Translations under genes and position numbers: made by a program | Shown here: positions 38,323-46,921 of the stretch, piece after piece | How the letters are laid out: each line of letters opens with the position of its first letter | Numbering within the stretch: the stretch's first letter is position 1 | DNA from: Tyzzerella sp. | GTDB taxonomy: Bacteria; Bacillota; Clostridia; Lachnospirales; Lachnospiraceae | DNA: 64,000 nucleotides | NCBI GenBank assembly: GCA_017465565.1 | Contig: JAFTWA010000047.1 | Location: 1 to 64,000, forward strand | Direction of reading: 5' to 3' | Notes under the pieces: generated by a model | Told to the model about the DNA's origin: nothing | The model's input: only the letters and a program-made list of their open reading frames with translations | Database searches by the model: none

Positions 38323-38902
38323 GATCCAGACCAAATTCAGCTTCCATGCCGCGCTCAGATTTATCTGGAATCTCTAACTCTGCACGGTTCGTACGAACGA
38401 TATCGTAGCATTCACGAAGTGAATTCACTAAACCATCGTACTTTGTTGTATAGCTGTCTAATGTGTGACCAATGATGCCTTCTGCAGTTGCCATTAAATC
38501 ATTTGTGTACTGCATAGCTCCGATACGAATATCATTTGCATCATTTGTAGCATTGTCTAAAATCTGCTGTGCCTGTTCTGTAGCTGCCATTACGATGTCA
38601 TTTGCTTGTGCGTATGCTCTTTGCATAATTTCATGTTCGCTTACTAATTCGTTTGTATGGATTTGAGCCTCTTCAATCATGCTTTCAGCTTTTGCTTTTG
38701 CATCTGCAAGAATCGCATCCTTATTAGCAATGATTTTTTGATAACGTTTGATTTCATCTGGAGTCTTCATACGTAATTCACGTAATAATTCGTCCATTTG
38801 GTCTTTATTTACAATAATTTTAGTTGTAGATAATGGTTGGAATTTACAACTATCGATATATTCTTCGATTTCTTCAATAATTTGTTCAATGCGGCTGCTC
38901 AT
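38309..38902 (-). CDS. Coiled-coil protein upstream-linked to coaD
   Basis: The 197-residue protein is mostly helical. A predicted coiled coil (about 60-150) is rich in Ala, Glu and Gln (IIANKDAILADAKAKAESMIEEAQ pattern), like ATP synthase E subunit or DivIVA-like proteins, and an acidic C-terminus follows. I cannot assign a function; a role in cell division or polarity is only a guess. AAAGGAGAG precedes the ATG. It lies two bases after coaD in the same operon, and its end overlaps ylbJ. Confidence 0.6.
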   Translation of the reverse strand: MSSRIEQIIEEIEEYIDSCKFQPLSTTKIIVNKDQMDELLRELRMKTPDEIKRYQKIIANKDAILADAKAKAESMIEEAQIHTNELVSEHEIMQRAYAQANDIVMAATEQAQQILDNATNDANDIRIGAMQYTNDLMATAEGIIGHTLDSYTTKYDGLVNSLRECYDIVRTNRAELEIPDKSERGMEAEFGLDLIEE

Positions 38903-38904
38903 TT

Positions 38905-39396
38905 TTATACTCTCCTTTTTTCTTTTATCTTTTCTGTGACTTCTTTAGCTACAAATTCTGGTACAAACTGAGAAATATCTCCGCCAAAACTTGCCACTTC
39001 TTTTACAGTCGTGGAGCTTAAATAAGAATACTCCAGACTTGTTGTCATAAAAAGCGTCTCTACTTCTTCGTTTAATTTTCGATTCGTCTGCGCCATTTGT
39101 AATTCATATTCGAAATCTGTGATTGCACGTAAACCTCTTACAATCACTTTTGCATCCATCTGTTTTGCAAAATCGATCAGCAAACCTTCGAATGGAATAA
39201 TCCTGACATTTCCCAAATCTTCAGTTGCCTTACATAGCATTTTAACACGTTCTTCGACAGAAAACAACGGAATTTTTGCTTTATTATTAAGAACTCCGAC
39301 AATTAATTCATCTGAAACCGCTGCGGCACGGCGAATAATGTCTAAGTGACCATATGTGACTGGATCAAAGCTTCCAGGATAGATTGCTCGTAACAT
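38905..39396 (-). CDS. coaD: Pantetheine-phosphate adenylyltransferase
   Basis: The 163-residue enzyme shows the nucleotidyltransferase motif [16 protein letters not shown] and the ISSTTVKE-like end ([11 protein letters not shown]). It adenylates 4'-phosphopantetheine in coenzyme A synthesis. Normally it follows rsmD directly; here the toxin-antitoxin locus separates them by about 780 bases. TGGAGGAG precedes the ATG. Confidence 0.95.
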   Translation of the reverse strand: MLRAIYPGSFDPVTYGHLDIIRRAAAVSDELIVGVLNNKAKIPLFSVEERVKMLCKATEDLGNVRIIPFEGLLIDFAKQMDAKVIVRGLRAITDFEYELQMAQTNRKLNEEVETLFMTTSLEYSYLSSTTVKEVASFGGDISQFVPEFVAKEVTEKIKEKRRV

Positions 39397-39446
39397 AATT
39401 AAACTCCTCCACTCTATACAGAGTTTTTCTAATATTATATAGAATA

Positions 39447-39944
39447 TTAAACAAAAGTGGACTTTGTCAATCCTAATTCATCATGAAAATAAGAAAGTGT
39501 TGAAAAAGCGTACTTTCTTTTAAACTCTGCAGGATGAAGAAGTTTGCTCCTATTTATATGAGACACATAGTCTTCTACATATTTCAATGCTTCTTGTTTA
39601 ATTTTCTCTAAATTTTTAATTGTCTCAATAAATTCGTCTTTATCAATAAGAGCATTTTTATTATCTAGATATTCAGTTTTATTCACAATGAGAATCTTCG
39701 TATAATCTAAACCAGAACTGTGTTTTTGAGATCTTTTAGATTTTTGAAAAAGATATGAAAACGGATGTGTAATTTCACTTCTATAGGGAATACAAATAAA
39801 ATAGTTATAATGAGTTTGAAACAACAAACAATTATATGCTCTTCCTTGCTTTTTTAATATTTCACGATACGGTGGATTTGGGTATTTCTGATAAAAAGAA
39901 TCCAATAGCCGCAATATTTGATAATCATTCTCGGGTAACTTCAT
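39447..39944 (-). CDS. Type III toxin, ToxN/CptN/TenpN-like endoribonuclease
   Basis: The 165-residue protein has the shape of type III toxins: a beta strand followed by [13 protein letters not shown] (residues 48-60), matching the catalytic loop region of ToxN-like RNases, then [20 protein letters not shown] (68-87), and long C-terminal helices (105-130). Residues about 131-165 ([18 protein letters not shown]) form an extension. From memory it is closest to TenpN. It would cut RNA and be held inactive by the repeat RNA encoded upstream. A terminator and then AAGGAGG, five bases before the ATG, precede it. The catalytic residues are not proven. Confidence 0.75.
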   Translation of the reverse strand: MKLPENDYQILRLLDSFYQKYPNPPYREILKKQGRAYNCLLFQTHYNYFICIPYRSEITHPFSYLFQKSKRSQKHSSGLDYTKILIVNKTEYLDNKNALIDKDEFIETIKNLEKIKQEALKYVEDYVSHINRSKLLHPAEFKRKYAFSTLSYFHDELGLTKSTFV

Positions 39945-39961
39945 TTTTCCTCCTTAGGTAC

Positions 39962-39988
39962 AAAAACGAGAGGTTTTATAACCTCTCG
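39962..39988 (-). terminator. Terminator between the antitoxin RNA and the toxin gene
   Basis: A 9-bp perfect stem (CGAGAGGTT at 39967-39975 with AACCTCTCG at 39980-39988), a 4-nt loop and TTTTT on the minus strand. In type III systems a leaky terminator at this place keeps the repeat RNA in large excess over toxin mRNA. Confidence 0.9.
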
Positions 39989-40131
39989 CTAATCACTTCA
40001 TCACTCGGTCAATTTTTATTTTACCGTCCTGTCAGAACCGTCACAGGACTCATCGCTCGGTCAATTTTTATTTTACCGTCCTGTCGTAACCGTCACAGGA
40101 CTCATCATTGATGAAGAAGAACTTTGTTCTT
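39989..40131 (-). ncRNA. Type III antitoxin RNA with two 52-nt repeats
   Basis: The RNA from the promoter at 40138-40166 to the terminator at 39962-39988 contains two tandem 52-nt units and little else. It has no open frame of note. Each unit contains a GUCCUGU/ACAGGAC stem, a CGGUU loop that can pair with GACCG downstream to form a pseudoknot, and an A-rich stretch (UAAAAUAAAAAUUG) like the cleavage and toxin-binding part of known antitoxins. The layout, rather than sequence identity, supports this. Confidence 0.75.
40001..40104 (-). repeat. Two 52-bp tandem direct repeats
   Basis: Units 40001-40052 and 40053-40104 differ at three positions (A/G at position 3 and AG/GT in the loop). They are directly adjacent with no spacer, which argues against CRISPR. 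Copies end in an identical GTCCTGT...ACAGGAC palindrome with 7-bp arms. Confidence 0.9.
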
Positions 40132-40137
40132 ATCTAA

Positions 40138-40166
40138 AGTATACTCAAAAAAATATTTGTTTACAA
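40138..40166 (-). promoter_or_regulatory. Promoter of the antitoxin RNA
   Basis: On the minus strand TTGTAA (40161-40166) and TATACT (40138-40143) are separated by exactly 17 bases. Transcription would start near 40131, shortly before the first repeat. It lies just after the rsmD stop. Confidence 0.75.
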
Positions 40167-40173
40167 TACTTTT

Positions 40174-40725
40174 TCAGTTTTTTTCTAAAAAAATATGTTT
40201 ATTCGTTTTATACTTCTTTTCTTTAATAATTTCAAATCCTAATTCATCAACATATGAAAAATCTGTTTCCAATGATGCTTCTACAATAATGACTACATCT
40301 TCCGCCAATAAATTTGAAGAACTCAAATACTCTAATACTTTCTTTTCTAATAACTGGTTGTACGGAGGATCCATAAAAATATAATCAAATTTATGTTTTC
40401 CTTCCATACGACTTAATGCATTGATAACATCGGTTTCATACAATTCTGCTCTGTCAGCAAGTTTTGTAAATTTCAAATTCTCACGAATGCAATTCATTGC
40501 TTTTTTATTCTGTTCCACAAACACAGCATGTGCAGCACCTCTGCTTAACGCTTCAATACCAATTGCTCCGCTTCCACTGAAAAGGTCCAAGAAATTACAA
40601 TCTGCTATATAATTTGAAATCATATTAAATAAAGTTTCTTTGATTCGGTCTGTTGTTGGTCTTGTATCCATACCTTCAACAGTTTTTAATTGTAAACGCT
40701 TAGCTGTTCCCGCAATAACCCGCAT
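40174..40725 (-). CDS. rsmD: 16S rRNA (guanine966-N2)-methyltransferase
   Basis: The 183-residue enzyme shows MRVIAGTAKRLQL at the start, TRPTTDRIKETLFN, the SAM-binding DLFSGSGAIGIEALSRGA and the catalytic MDPPYNQ. It methylates G966 in 16S rRNA. AGAGAG precedes the ATG. Its usual neighbour coaD is displaced by the type III toxin-antitoxin locus. Confidence 0.95.
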   Translation of the reverse strand: MRVIAGTAKRLQLKTVEGMDTRPTTDRIKETLFNMISNYIADCNFLDLFSGSGAIGIEALSRGAAHAVFVEQNKKAMNCIRENLKFTKLADRAELYETDVINALSRMEGKHKFDYIFMDPPYNQLLEKKVLEYLSSSNLLAEDVVIIVEASLETDFSYVDELGFEIIKEKKYKTNKHIFLEKN

Positions 40726-40747
40726 ATTTTCACACTCTCTTTATTAT

Positions 40748-41818
40748 TCAAATTTGAATCTTCTCAACTCTTTCAAGTACTTTTTCCCATTGTTCATGTT
40801 CCAAGTACTTTGGACACTCCATTTTCCACAATATAGATAAATCTAATTCCAATTCTGACTGTGCCATTTTTGCAGCCTCATATAATGTCATATTTTCTTC
40901 TGTTGTCTGAGAAAGAACTTGGTCGTAATCTGCAAATGCATGGTCATGGTCAAACAGCGGACAAAAATCTATTAATTTTCCAGTTTGATTATCCATCAAA
41001 AAGCCCCAATTTTGCTCGTGCCTGTCATTATTATTTAAAATATAATCTGCAATCTGCATTTTCAAATAAGTTTCCCGATTAATCTTCTTTGCCTCTTCAT
41101 AAGGATTTAATCCATATATAGAACAAAAAGTTGCAAACTCCTCAAATGTCACTAACGCAGTATCTTCTGAGGTAAAAAGTTTTGAATTCACAATTAATTC
41201 TTCAACACCTTGTATCCACTCTTTTCTTTCTATTGACAAATATGCATTTATTTCGTCATCTGTTGATGCCATATATGGAATGTGTTCGATTCCAAGTGCG
41301 TCCAATATCTCACATGCCGGAAGTTCATACTTTCCCACTTTATGAAGATATAACCCATCTTCGTGACGAATCCATCCTTTTGCACTTGCTCCTAATGTGG
41401 TAAGTTCTGGGGTATGAATGGTTTGTCTCATATCCACCTGCACTTTAAAATGATGGTTTCTTCCTGATAACGATACTTCCGTAACAAATAAAGCTAACGG
41501 ATTGTCAAATAAATTTACATCTTCCCAGTTTTGAGTATCACCCTCCTGCTTTACCCAATAGGAATCCTCTAAACTAAGTCCTCTACAAGCCTTGAAGACC
41601 GCATAACGATTGTTTTGTGATAGTCTTAGAGTGTTCAGTATTTCCTTAGCATAGCTTCGTCCAATGGACAATGTACGATTTATGGCCCATTCCATAAATT
41701 CTGCTAAAGTTACGTTTGCTTTCCGCAATGCAAATGGAAGACGTTCCAAATCCAGCACTTCACAAGTTCCATCATCATTCACTTTTAATACAGGAGTATT
41801 TTTTAAAAGCAGCTGCAT
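40748..41818 (-). CDS. HipA-like Ser/Thr kinase without HipB
   Basis: The 356-residue protein has a HipA-like kinase core: the LYLHK lysine (K160), a catalytic loop NNNDRHEQNWG with D265 and N270, and a metal-binding aspartate in FCPLFDHDHAF (D290). The N-terminal part (1-130) does not look like standard HipA N1. HipA kinases inactivate translation factors or tRNA synthetases; the phage-type CtkA group acts alone. No HipB-like repressor is adjacent. Its start overlaps the upstream SGNH gene by 16 bases, and GAGGAG lies two bases before the ATG. Confidence 0.75.
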   Translation of the reverse strand: MQLLLKNTPVLKVNDDGTCEVLDLERLPFALRKANVTLAEFMEWAINRTLSIGRSYAKEILNTLRLSQNNRYAVFKACRGLSLEDSYWVKQEGDTQNWEDVNLFDNPLALFVTEVSLSGRNHHFKVQVDMRQTIHTPELTTLGASAKGWIRHEDGLYLHKVGKYELPACEILDALGIEHIPYMASTDDEINAYLSIERKEWIQGVEELIVNSKLFTSEDTALVTFEEFATFCSIYGLNPYEEAKKINRETYLKMQIADYILNNNDRHEQNWGFLMDNQTGKLIDFCPLFDHDHAFADYDQVLSQTTEENMTLYEAAKMAQSELELDLSILWKMECPKYLEHEQWEKVLERVEKIQI

Positions 41819-42855
41819 ATCTCCTCAAATACCTTTCCTATGGCCCTCGCCATACTTAAAAATCCACTGTCTGTTGGATGTGTATTGTCAACAGAACCAT
41901 TATCCTCCACAAGTGCCATAAGTTCTTTGTTACTTATAAAATAAACGTGTTCATCACCCTTTGCCTTTGCGCCCAAATAGGTGTTTTTTACAATCTCAAA
42001 GCGTTTATCATCTTCACCTCTATGATAATACCTTGGACGAGGCAGAATCAAAATTGGAAGGGTCGGATGGGCTTTCCGAATAATCTCAAAAAATCGGCTA
42101 TGTGTCTCTTCTAATTTTGCCGCTGTCGGCGCATTGTGGTCATAGTCCAACACAAATAAACTCATATCAAGAGTCTTAATATACTCTGCCATAAGTTCTT
42201 CCCCTCTTGCACTTCCAGCAAAACCAAGGTTGATATAATCCCAGTCAAAGCGACGAGACAGAATGCTCTGATAACAGCTTCCCGGTTTAGATGCACAGGC
42301 TCCCTGCGTAATGGAAGAACCATAGTAAACAACAGGTTTCTTGATTTTATATTCTGGTGCTTCTTTCAAACAAGCATGCTCCTGTAGACCAATATAGAGT
42401 TTCTTTACATTGGAGTATGTTGGAAAGTTAATCGTAACCACGCGTTCCCCTCTATCCGTAAACTCAATGACACTCTCATAATTATCCACTACATCCACTG
42501 GAGGAATAAAAGTTCCCGCATAACGAATCTGTCCATCTTTCTCTGAATACATGTCAAATCCGCTGCTTCCCGAAAGTGGAAAATGAGACTTTCTGCAAGG
42601 CTCATAGATAGTCTTGATTGCAACATAGGCGCTGTCTGTCACAAAACGAACTCGTCCTCCAGCTGTATTGGTGTGCAGTACATACACACCTTTATTCACC
42701 TTTTCCGCGATATCTTCTGGCATTCTGCGAAAAAGTCCATTTTCTTTAAAAATACCATAGATTTGAAAGATTCCATCTTCTATATCATAAAATCGAACAT
42801 CATCCTTATCGATTTTTGTTTCTATTATAAAATTTTTATCAACAGACTCCAGCAT
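41803..42855 (-). CDS. SGNH/GDSL-family esterase
   Basis: The 350-residue protein has an N-terminal beta-sandwich region (about 1-165) and a C-terminal SGNH hydrolase domain: YYGSSITQG with the nucleophile serine, NLGFAGSARGE, DYDHNAPT, and the DNTHPTDSGF catalytic Asp-His pair. It is like the acetyl-esterases that deacetylate plant or bacterial glycans. There is no signal peptide, so it acts in the cytoplasm. ATG at 42855 fits GGGAG ten bases upstream. Confidence 0.85.
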   Translation of the reverse strand: MLESVDKNFIIETKIDKDDVRFYDIEDGIFQIYGIFKENGLFRRMPEDIAEKVNKGVYVLHTNTAGGRVRFVTDSAYVAIKTIYEPCRKSHFPLSGSSGFDMYSEKDGQIRYAGTFIPPVDVVDNYESVIEFTDRGERVVTINFPTYSNVKKLYIGLQEHACLKEAPEYKIKKPVVYYGSSITQGACASKPGSCYQSILSRRFDWDYINLGFAGSARGEELMAEYIKTLDMSLFVLDYDHNAPTAAKLEETHSRFFEIIRKAHPTLPILILPRPRYYHRGEDDKRFEIVKNTYLGAKAKGDEHVYFISNKELMALVEDNGSVDNTHPTDSGFLSMARAIGKVFEEICSCF

Positions 42856-42902
42856 AACTTTTACTCTCCCTTTTACTGTTTTATATTGTAACATTTTAAC
42901 AT

Positions 42903-42931
42903 AGAAAAGCACCTGACACAAGGCAGGTGCT
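42903..42931 (-). terminator. Terminator after the GDPD-like gene
   Basis: AGCACCTG (42908-42915) pairs with CAGGTGCT (42924-42931) across an 8-nt loop and is followed by TTTTCTAT on the minus strand. It separates the oxidoreductase operon from the SGNH gene. Confidence 0.75.
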
Positions 42932-42935
42932 AAAT

Positions 42936-43766
42936 CTATTTTTCACGTCGTCCCGTCTCTTCCAGAAAATGACGGCACTGATATATAAAGTCTGTCTGTA
43001 TTAAGTCAAATCCACGGTCTGCAAGCCAGCCCCATCCCAGTTCAGGGTTCTCTGTGATAGAGATATCATCATTGTGGCCCGCGGTTAATACCTTATGATA
43101 GTCATACACAATAGCGTTTGCCCACATGATTTTCCCATCTGCGTGCACTTTGTCAATAAAGTCTTTTGATGCAACAGGAGAATCCTCTGTTCTGAACAGC
43201 GCCTCCACACCAACATAACGAATATTGCGGCGCATCATTTCCTCGTGTACATCCGTTTGCTCTTTTACAACCACCATAAATGGAATATCAGGTGCATATT
43301 TTTCCACCGCATCCAAGTATTCCTGCTCATTAGCCGCTTTAATTAATACCTGGTCTTCCATCCCAAGCTTACGTATCAGTGCAGAGATTTCCTGTGGATT
43401 CACCCAGAACTTATCGATATTTATCATGCTTTTTCCGCGCAAAAACGTGAGCGCTTCTTCCAATCGGACGATTGGATACTGTGTTGGAAGATGGTCCCAG
43501 TTTGACAGTTTGAAGTGTTCCACTACCGATGCCGGATATTCTCTAATGGAATCCTGCATTCTGAGATGCACCGGCTCCATCGCCGGATGCTGAATAAAGA
43601 GTTCTCCATCTGCACTTCTCTCCACATCCAGTTCCACCATATCCGCACCTGCCAAAACTGCAGCCTTGAATGCCTGTATGGAATTACATGGAATATTTCC
43701 CCCACAAGTACCACGGTGAGCCACCAAAAGCACCCTTTTTTCTTTTACTTTCTGTAAAATGTCCAT
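42936..43766 (-). CDS. Glycerophosphodiester phosphodiesterase-like protein
   Basis: The 276-residue protein has the GDPD fold: AHRGTCGG at the start, AGADMVELDVERSADGELFIQHP with the metal-binding Glu and Asp and the histidine, and an END-type ITENPELG. The usual PENT motif reads PCNS. GDPD enzymes hydrolyse glycerophosphodiesters; in this sugar cluster another phosphodiester is possible. It follows the oxidoreductase gene by 17 bases and ends before a terminator. Confidence 0.85.
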   Translation of the reverse strand: MDILQKVKEKRVLLVAHRGTCGGNIPCNSIQAFKAAVLAGADMVELDVERSADGELFIQHPAMEPVHLRMQDSIREYPASVVEHFKLSNWDHLPTQYPIVRLEEALTFLRGKSMINIDKFWVNPQEISALIRKLGMEDQVLIKAANEQEYLDAVEKYAPDIPFMVVVKEQTDVHEEMMRRNIRYVGVEALFRTEDSPVASKDFIDKVHADGKIMWANAIVYDYHKVLTAGHNDDISITENPELGWGWLADRGFDLIQTDFIYQCRHFLEETGRREK

Positions 43767-43783
43767 ACTACTCTTTGCTCCTT

Positions 43784-44767
43784 TTATTCTACCGTAAGAA
43801 CAACCTTTCCAACATTTTGTCCTTTATAAAGGATATCGTGGGCTTCTTCCGTCTGCTCAATTGGAAACACTCTGCAAATAGTCGGCTTTACTTCTCCCGA
43901 TTTCACTTTTGGCCAAACATCTCGCACCAGACTTGCCAAAATCTTCGCTTTCACTTCTGGGGCTCTAGAGCGAAGCGTACTTCCGATAATTCTTACGTTG
44001 CGTCTAAAAATATTTGCAAGGTCAATTTCTGTCTTTGTTCCCGCCATAGATGCAATCATAATCCATCTTGCACCATGAGTCAGGTATGGAAGGCATTTAC
44101 CCATTACCCCGCCTCCAAGACAGTCGATAGCCACATCTACAGAATGTCCTTCTTCTAACTGCTCTTTTAATACCTCTACGATATCCGTTTCACTTGTATT
44201 TACGACAAGGTCTGCATTAAGGTCACGGATTGCTTCTGCTTTTTCGGCTGAGCGCACCGTTGTAATGACACGAATCCCAAATGCTTTTGCCATTCGGATA
44301 ATCACACTTGCAAGACCACTGTTTCCACCAGTCACAAGTAATGTATTTCCCGCCTCAATTTTTCCTTCAATAAATAAGTTTAAATATGCAGTTGCAAATG
44401 CTTCTGGAATTGCCGCAGCCTCTACCATCGTACAATTCTCTGGAATTGGCATCAGCATATCGTATTTCACATTGGCATACTGCGCATAGCCGCCACCGCC
44501 AAGTAAAGCACATACCTTATCTCCGACTTTCCAATTCGATTTCTCAGCCGCTTTTTTTCCAACCTCCACAATCGTTCCAGCAATCTCAAGTCCCATCCAT
44601 TCTGGACATCCTGGTGGCGGTGGATAGTTCCCCTCTCTCTGCATAAGGTCAGCACGGTTTAATGCAGCTGCCTCGATTTTTACTAAAACATCCTCTTCGC
44701 CCACTATTGGATTTGGAACATCGTCCCATCTAAGAGAACGGTCATCATTTACTAAAACCGCTTTCAT
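43784..44767 (-). CDS. Quinone oxidoreductase-like medium-chain dehydrogenase
   Basis: The 327-residue protein is a zinc-independent MDR enzyme: NRADLMQREGNYPPPPG near residue 38, WMGLEIAGTIVEVG and the NADPH site VTGGNSGLASVIIRMAK. Its closest relatives are PIG3/NAD(P)H quinone oxidoreductases. GAGGAGG precedes the ATG. Its electron acceptor cannot be read from the sequence. It lies in a run of three oxidoreductases. Confidence 0.88.
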   Translation of the reverse strand: MKAVLVNDDRSLRWDDVPNPIVGEEDVLVKIEAAALNRADLMQREGNYPPPPGCPEWMGLEIAGTIVEVGKKAAEKSNWKVGDKVCALLGGGGYAQYANVKYDMLMPIPENCTMVEAAAIPEAFATAYLNLFIEGKIEAGNTLLVTGGNSGLASVIIRMAKAFGIRVITTVRSAEKAEAIRDLNADLVVNTSETDIVEVLKEQLEEGHSVDVAIDCLGGGVMGKCLPYLTHGARWIMIASMAGTKTEIDLANIFRRNVRIIGSTLRSRAPEVKAKILASLVRDVWPKVKSGEVKPTICRVFPIEQTEEAHDILYKGQNVGKVVLTVE

Positions 44768-44796
44768 TCTTTTACCTCCTCATTTTGTAAATCGCT

Positions 44797-45792
44797 CTAT
44801 GCTCCACAGCACTTTAAAATAATTTTATATAATTCCAACTCATAATCTAATGTATATGGATTGTTCTTTTCTCCCACAACATACTCTGCAAAAGCCCGCA
44901 TCATGCCATCATAACGGTCAAAAATCTCTGTCGTCGTCTGAATACCGTTTTGGTGCCAATCTGTGAAATCACAATAGGTCTTTGTCGTTTTATGTCCGCA
45001 GCCTGTATCAATTTCGAATGGCTTTAATTCCACAGTTGCCTTAGTGCCTGTCACAACAAATTGACGCCTTAAATATCCACCCATTTCCGTAGAATTTACT
45101 TTTGCAAAAGAAGCGCCCCGCTCATATTCCAAAACAGCCATGCCAAAATCCTCTGCATTGACACCATCTACTCCAGTACTGCGATTCAGCGGTATAATAT
45201 TTTTAGGAGTTCCCTGTATTCTGAAAATAAGGTCAATTAAGTGGCAGCCTAAAAAGAACATATTTCCGCCCTTGAAGTTGCCGAACCATTCGCGAACTTC
45301 CTTTTTATGCGTACAACTCATTTGTGCCTCGATACTTATGATTTCACCGAAATCACCATTTTCAATTTGCTGCATAAGTTCGATGACGCAAGGATTATAC
45401 CGATACATGTACCCTACGTGGAAAACTTTTTCACTGTCTTTCATGATTTTCATCAATGTTTCAAACTCTCTAAGTTTTCTTCCGCCAGGCTTTTCCATAT
45501 GTATATGCTTTCCTGCTTTTGCAGCCATGATAGCATATTTCGTAAGATATATTTCCTCGGTTTCAATTACAACTGCCTCGATTTCCGAATCATTCAGAAT
45601 CTCTTCCACCGTCATCTCACGATAGCCTTCAAAGTGCATCATTGCCTTCGGAAACTTTTCACGCTCATTTTCTGGAAAAGCATATCCGACAATTTCAAAA
45701 ATATCCGACTGTTTTTTTAACGAGTTCCATATAAGATTTCCATGACTGTTCGCGCTGGTTCCTATCTGTGCGACTTTCATTTTGCGCATCAT
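44797..45792 (-). CDS. Gfo/Idh/MocA-family oxidoreductase
   Basis: The 331-residue protein has a Rossmann domain (MKVAQIGTSANSHGN), the family's lysine motif HIHMEKPGGRK (here at about residue 98) and a C-terminal alpha/beta substrate domain. Members oxidise or reduce sugars, sugar acids or inositols. The first ATG at 45792 overlaps the upstream stop as ATGA, so translation is coupled. The nucleotide-binding loop is not the usual GxGxxG. Confidence 0.87.
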   Translation of the reverse strand: MMRKMKVAQIGTSANSHGNLIWNSLKKQSDIFEIVGYAFPENEREKFPKAMMHFEGYREMTVEEILNDSEIEAVVIETEEIYLTKYAIMAAKAGKHIHMEKPGGRKLREFETLMKIMKDSEKVFHVGYMYRYNPCVIELMQQIENGDFGEIISIEAQMSCTHKKEVREWFGNFKGGNMFFLGCHLIDLIFRIQGTPKNIIPLNRSTGVDGVNAEDFGMAVLEYERGASFAKVNSTEMGGYLRRQFVVTGTKATVELKPFEIDTGCGHKTTKTYCDFTDWHQNGIQTTTEIFDRYDGMMRAFAEYVVGEKNNPYTLDYELELYKIILKCCGA

Positions 45793-46805
45793 AGTCCTCT
45801 CCAATCAAACTGCGTAATCGGGAAAGTCTTTTCCTCGGCAAGTCTGCGAAACACCTCAGGTGCATCTGCTGGCGAATAGGTTTCTTCCACCAATTCTGCC
45901 AAATTAAATCTTTTTAAATGAACCAGTTTTTGCACCGCCATAACATCATCATGGGTTGTCCAAAGTCCGGCGGCAGATTCCATTTGTGGACGTGCACCAG
46001 TATGTGCGCCTATCAGCGATATACCTGGTCCATGTACTTTCTTATAATAATCAATCGTAAAATCACTGTGCCTTGTGCATCCAAGTAATGCTACTCTTCC
46101 GAATTTCGCCATGCAGTCAAGCACACTGTTCAGTGCACCGCCGTTGCCCGTCACTTCAATAGCAACATTGACACCGCCATCTGTCACATTCTTCACCTTT
46201 TGGGCAAAGTTCTCCTCAAACGGGTCAAAAACATAATCCGCACCGATATTTAATGCCAATTCTCTCTTTTCAGCCACTGGGTCAACTGCAATAATTGGAG
46301 CAGCACCTGCAAGCTTCAATAATTTCACAGCCATAATTCCCAAAATACCCATACCCATGACAACGGCACTCTCGCCAATCTCTAAATGGCATTTTCTTAT
46401 GGCTGCCATAGGGAATGTACTGATATGCCACAATGCCGCTTCTTCAAAACTGATATCATCACTTAAAATTTTATGTACATTGCTTTCTGGAACAATGCAA
46501 TACTGCGAATGCTTAGACCATGATAATGAAACCCTGTCACCTACTGATACTGATGTTACATTTTCTCCCACTGCTTCGACAACACCTGCGGAACTGTAAC
46601 CGACTGTTCTTGGGAAACGGGCTTCCGTGGAATTAGAGTTCACACTGACATTCACTTCACCCACCAGATTCGCTCTCTCAGTACCCGTACTAATAGAAGA
46701 TACTGCAAGCTTCACCAAAACATCATTTGCTCCGACAGCTTTTAAATCACGCTCTAAAACTTCCGCAACCTTTGGACTTGTAAAAACGATTGCCTTTGTT
46801 TTCAC
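45789..46805 (-). CDS. Medium-chain dehydrogenase lacking the catalytic-zinc cysteine
   Basis: The 338-residue protein is an alcohol dehydrogenase-like MDR with the NAD site VVMGMGILGIMAVKLLKLAG. The position that normally holds the first zinc ligand (CGTD-like) reads SSISTGTERANL, as in BchC-like proteins, so the zinc site appears changed. GTG at 46805 is chosen because GAGAGGTGG lies five bases upstream; the frame runs 20 codons further. It is divergent from the AraC gene and coupled to the Gfo/Idh gene. Confidence 0.82.
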   Translation of the reverse strand: MKTKAIVFTSPKVAEVLERDLKAVGANDVLVKLAVSSISTGTERANLVGEVNVSVNSNSTEARFPRTVGYSSAGVVEAVGENVTSVSVGDRVSLSWSKHSQYCIVPESNVHKILSDDISFEEAALWHISTFPMAAIRKCHLEIGESAVVMGMGILGIMAVKLLKLAGAAPIIAVDPVAEKRELALNIGADYVFDPFEENFAQKVKNVTDGGVNVAIEVTGNGGALNSVLDCMAKFGRVALLGCTRHSDFTIDYYKKVHGPGISLIGAHTGARPQMESAAGLWTTHDDVMAVQKLVHLKRFNLAELVEETYSPADAPEVFRRLAEEKTFPITQFDWRGL

Positions 46806-46921
46806 GTCAACCACCTCTCTTTTTTCTTTTAGTTTATTTATATCTCTTGACCCCAATATTTTCAATGTATTATACTTTAGGAAACAGGGTAAAATTCTCT
46901 AATTTTTGAGGTGTATAGGAC

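Noticed and set aside
40001..40104. Possible CRISPR array from the tandem repeats
   Set aside because: There are only two units, directly joined without spacers, and no cas genes nearby. The type III antitoxin explanation fits the promoter, terminator and downstream gene.
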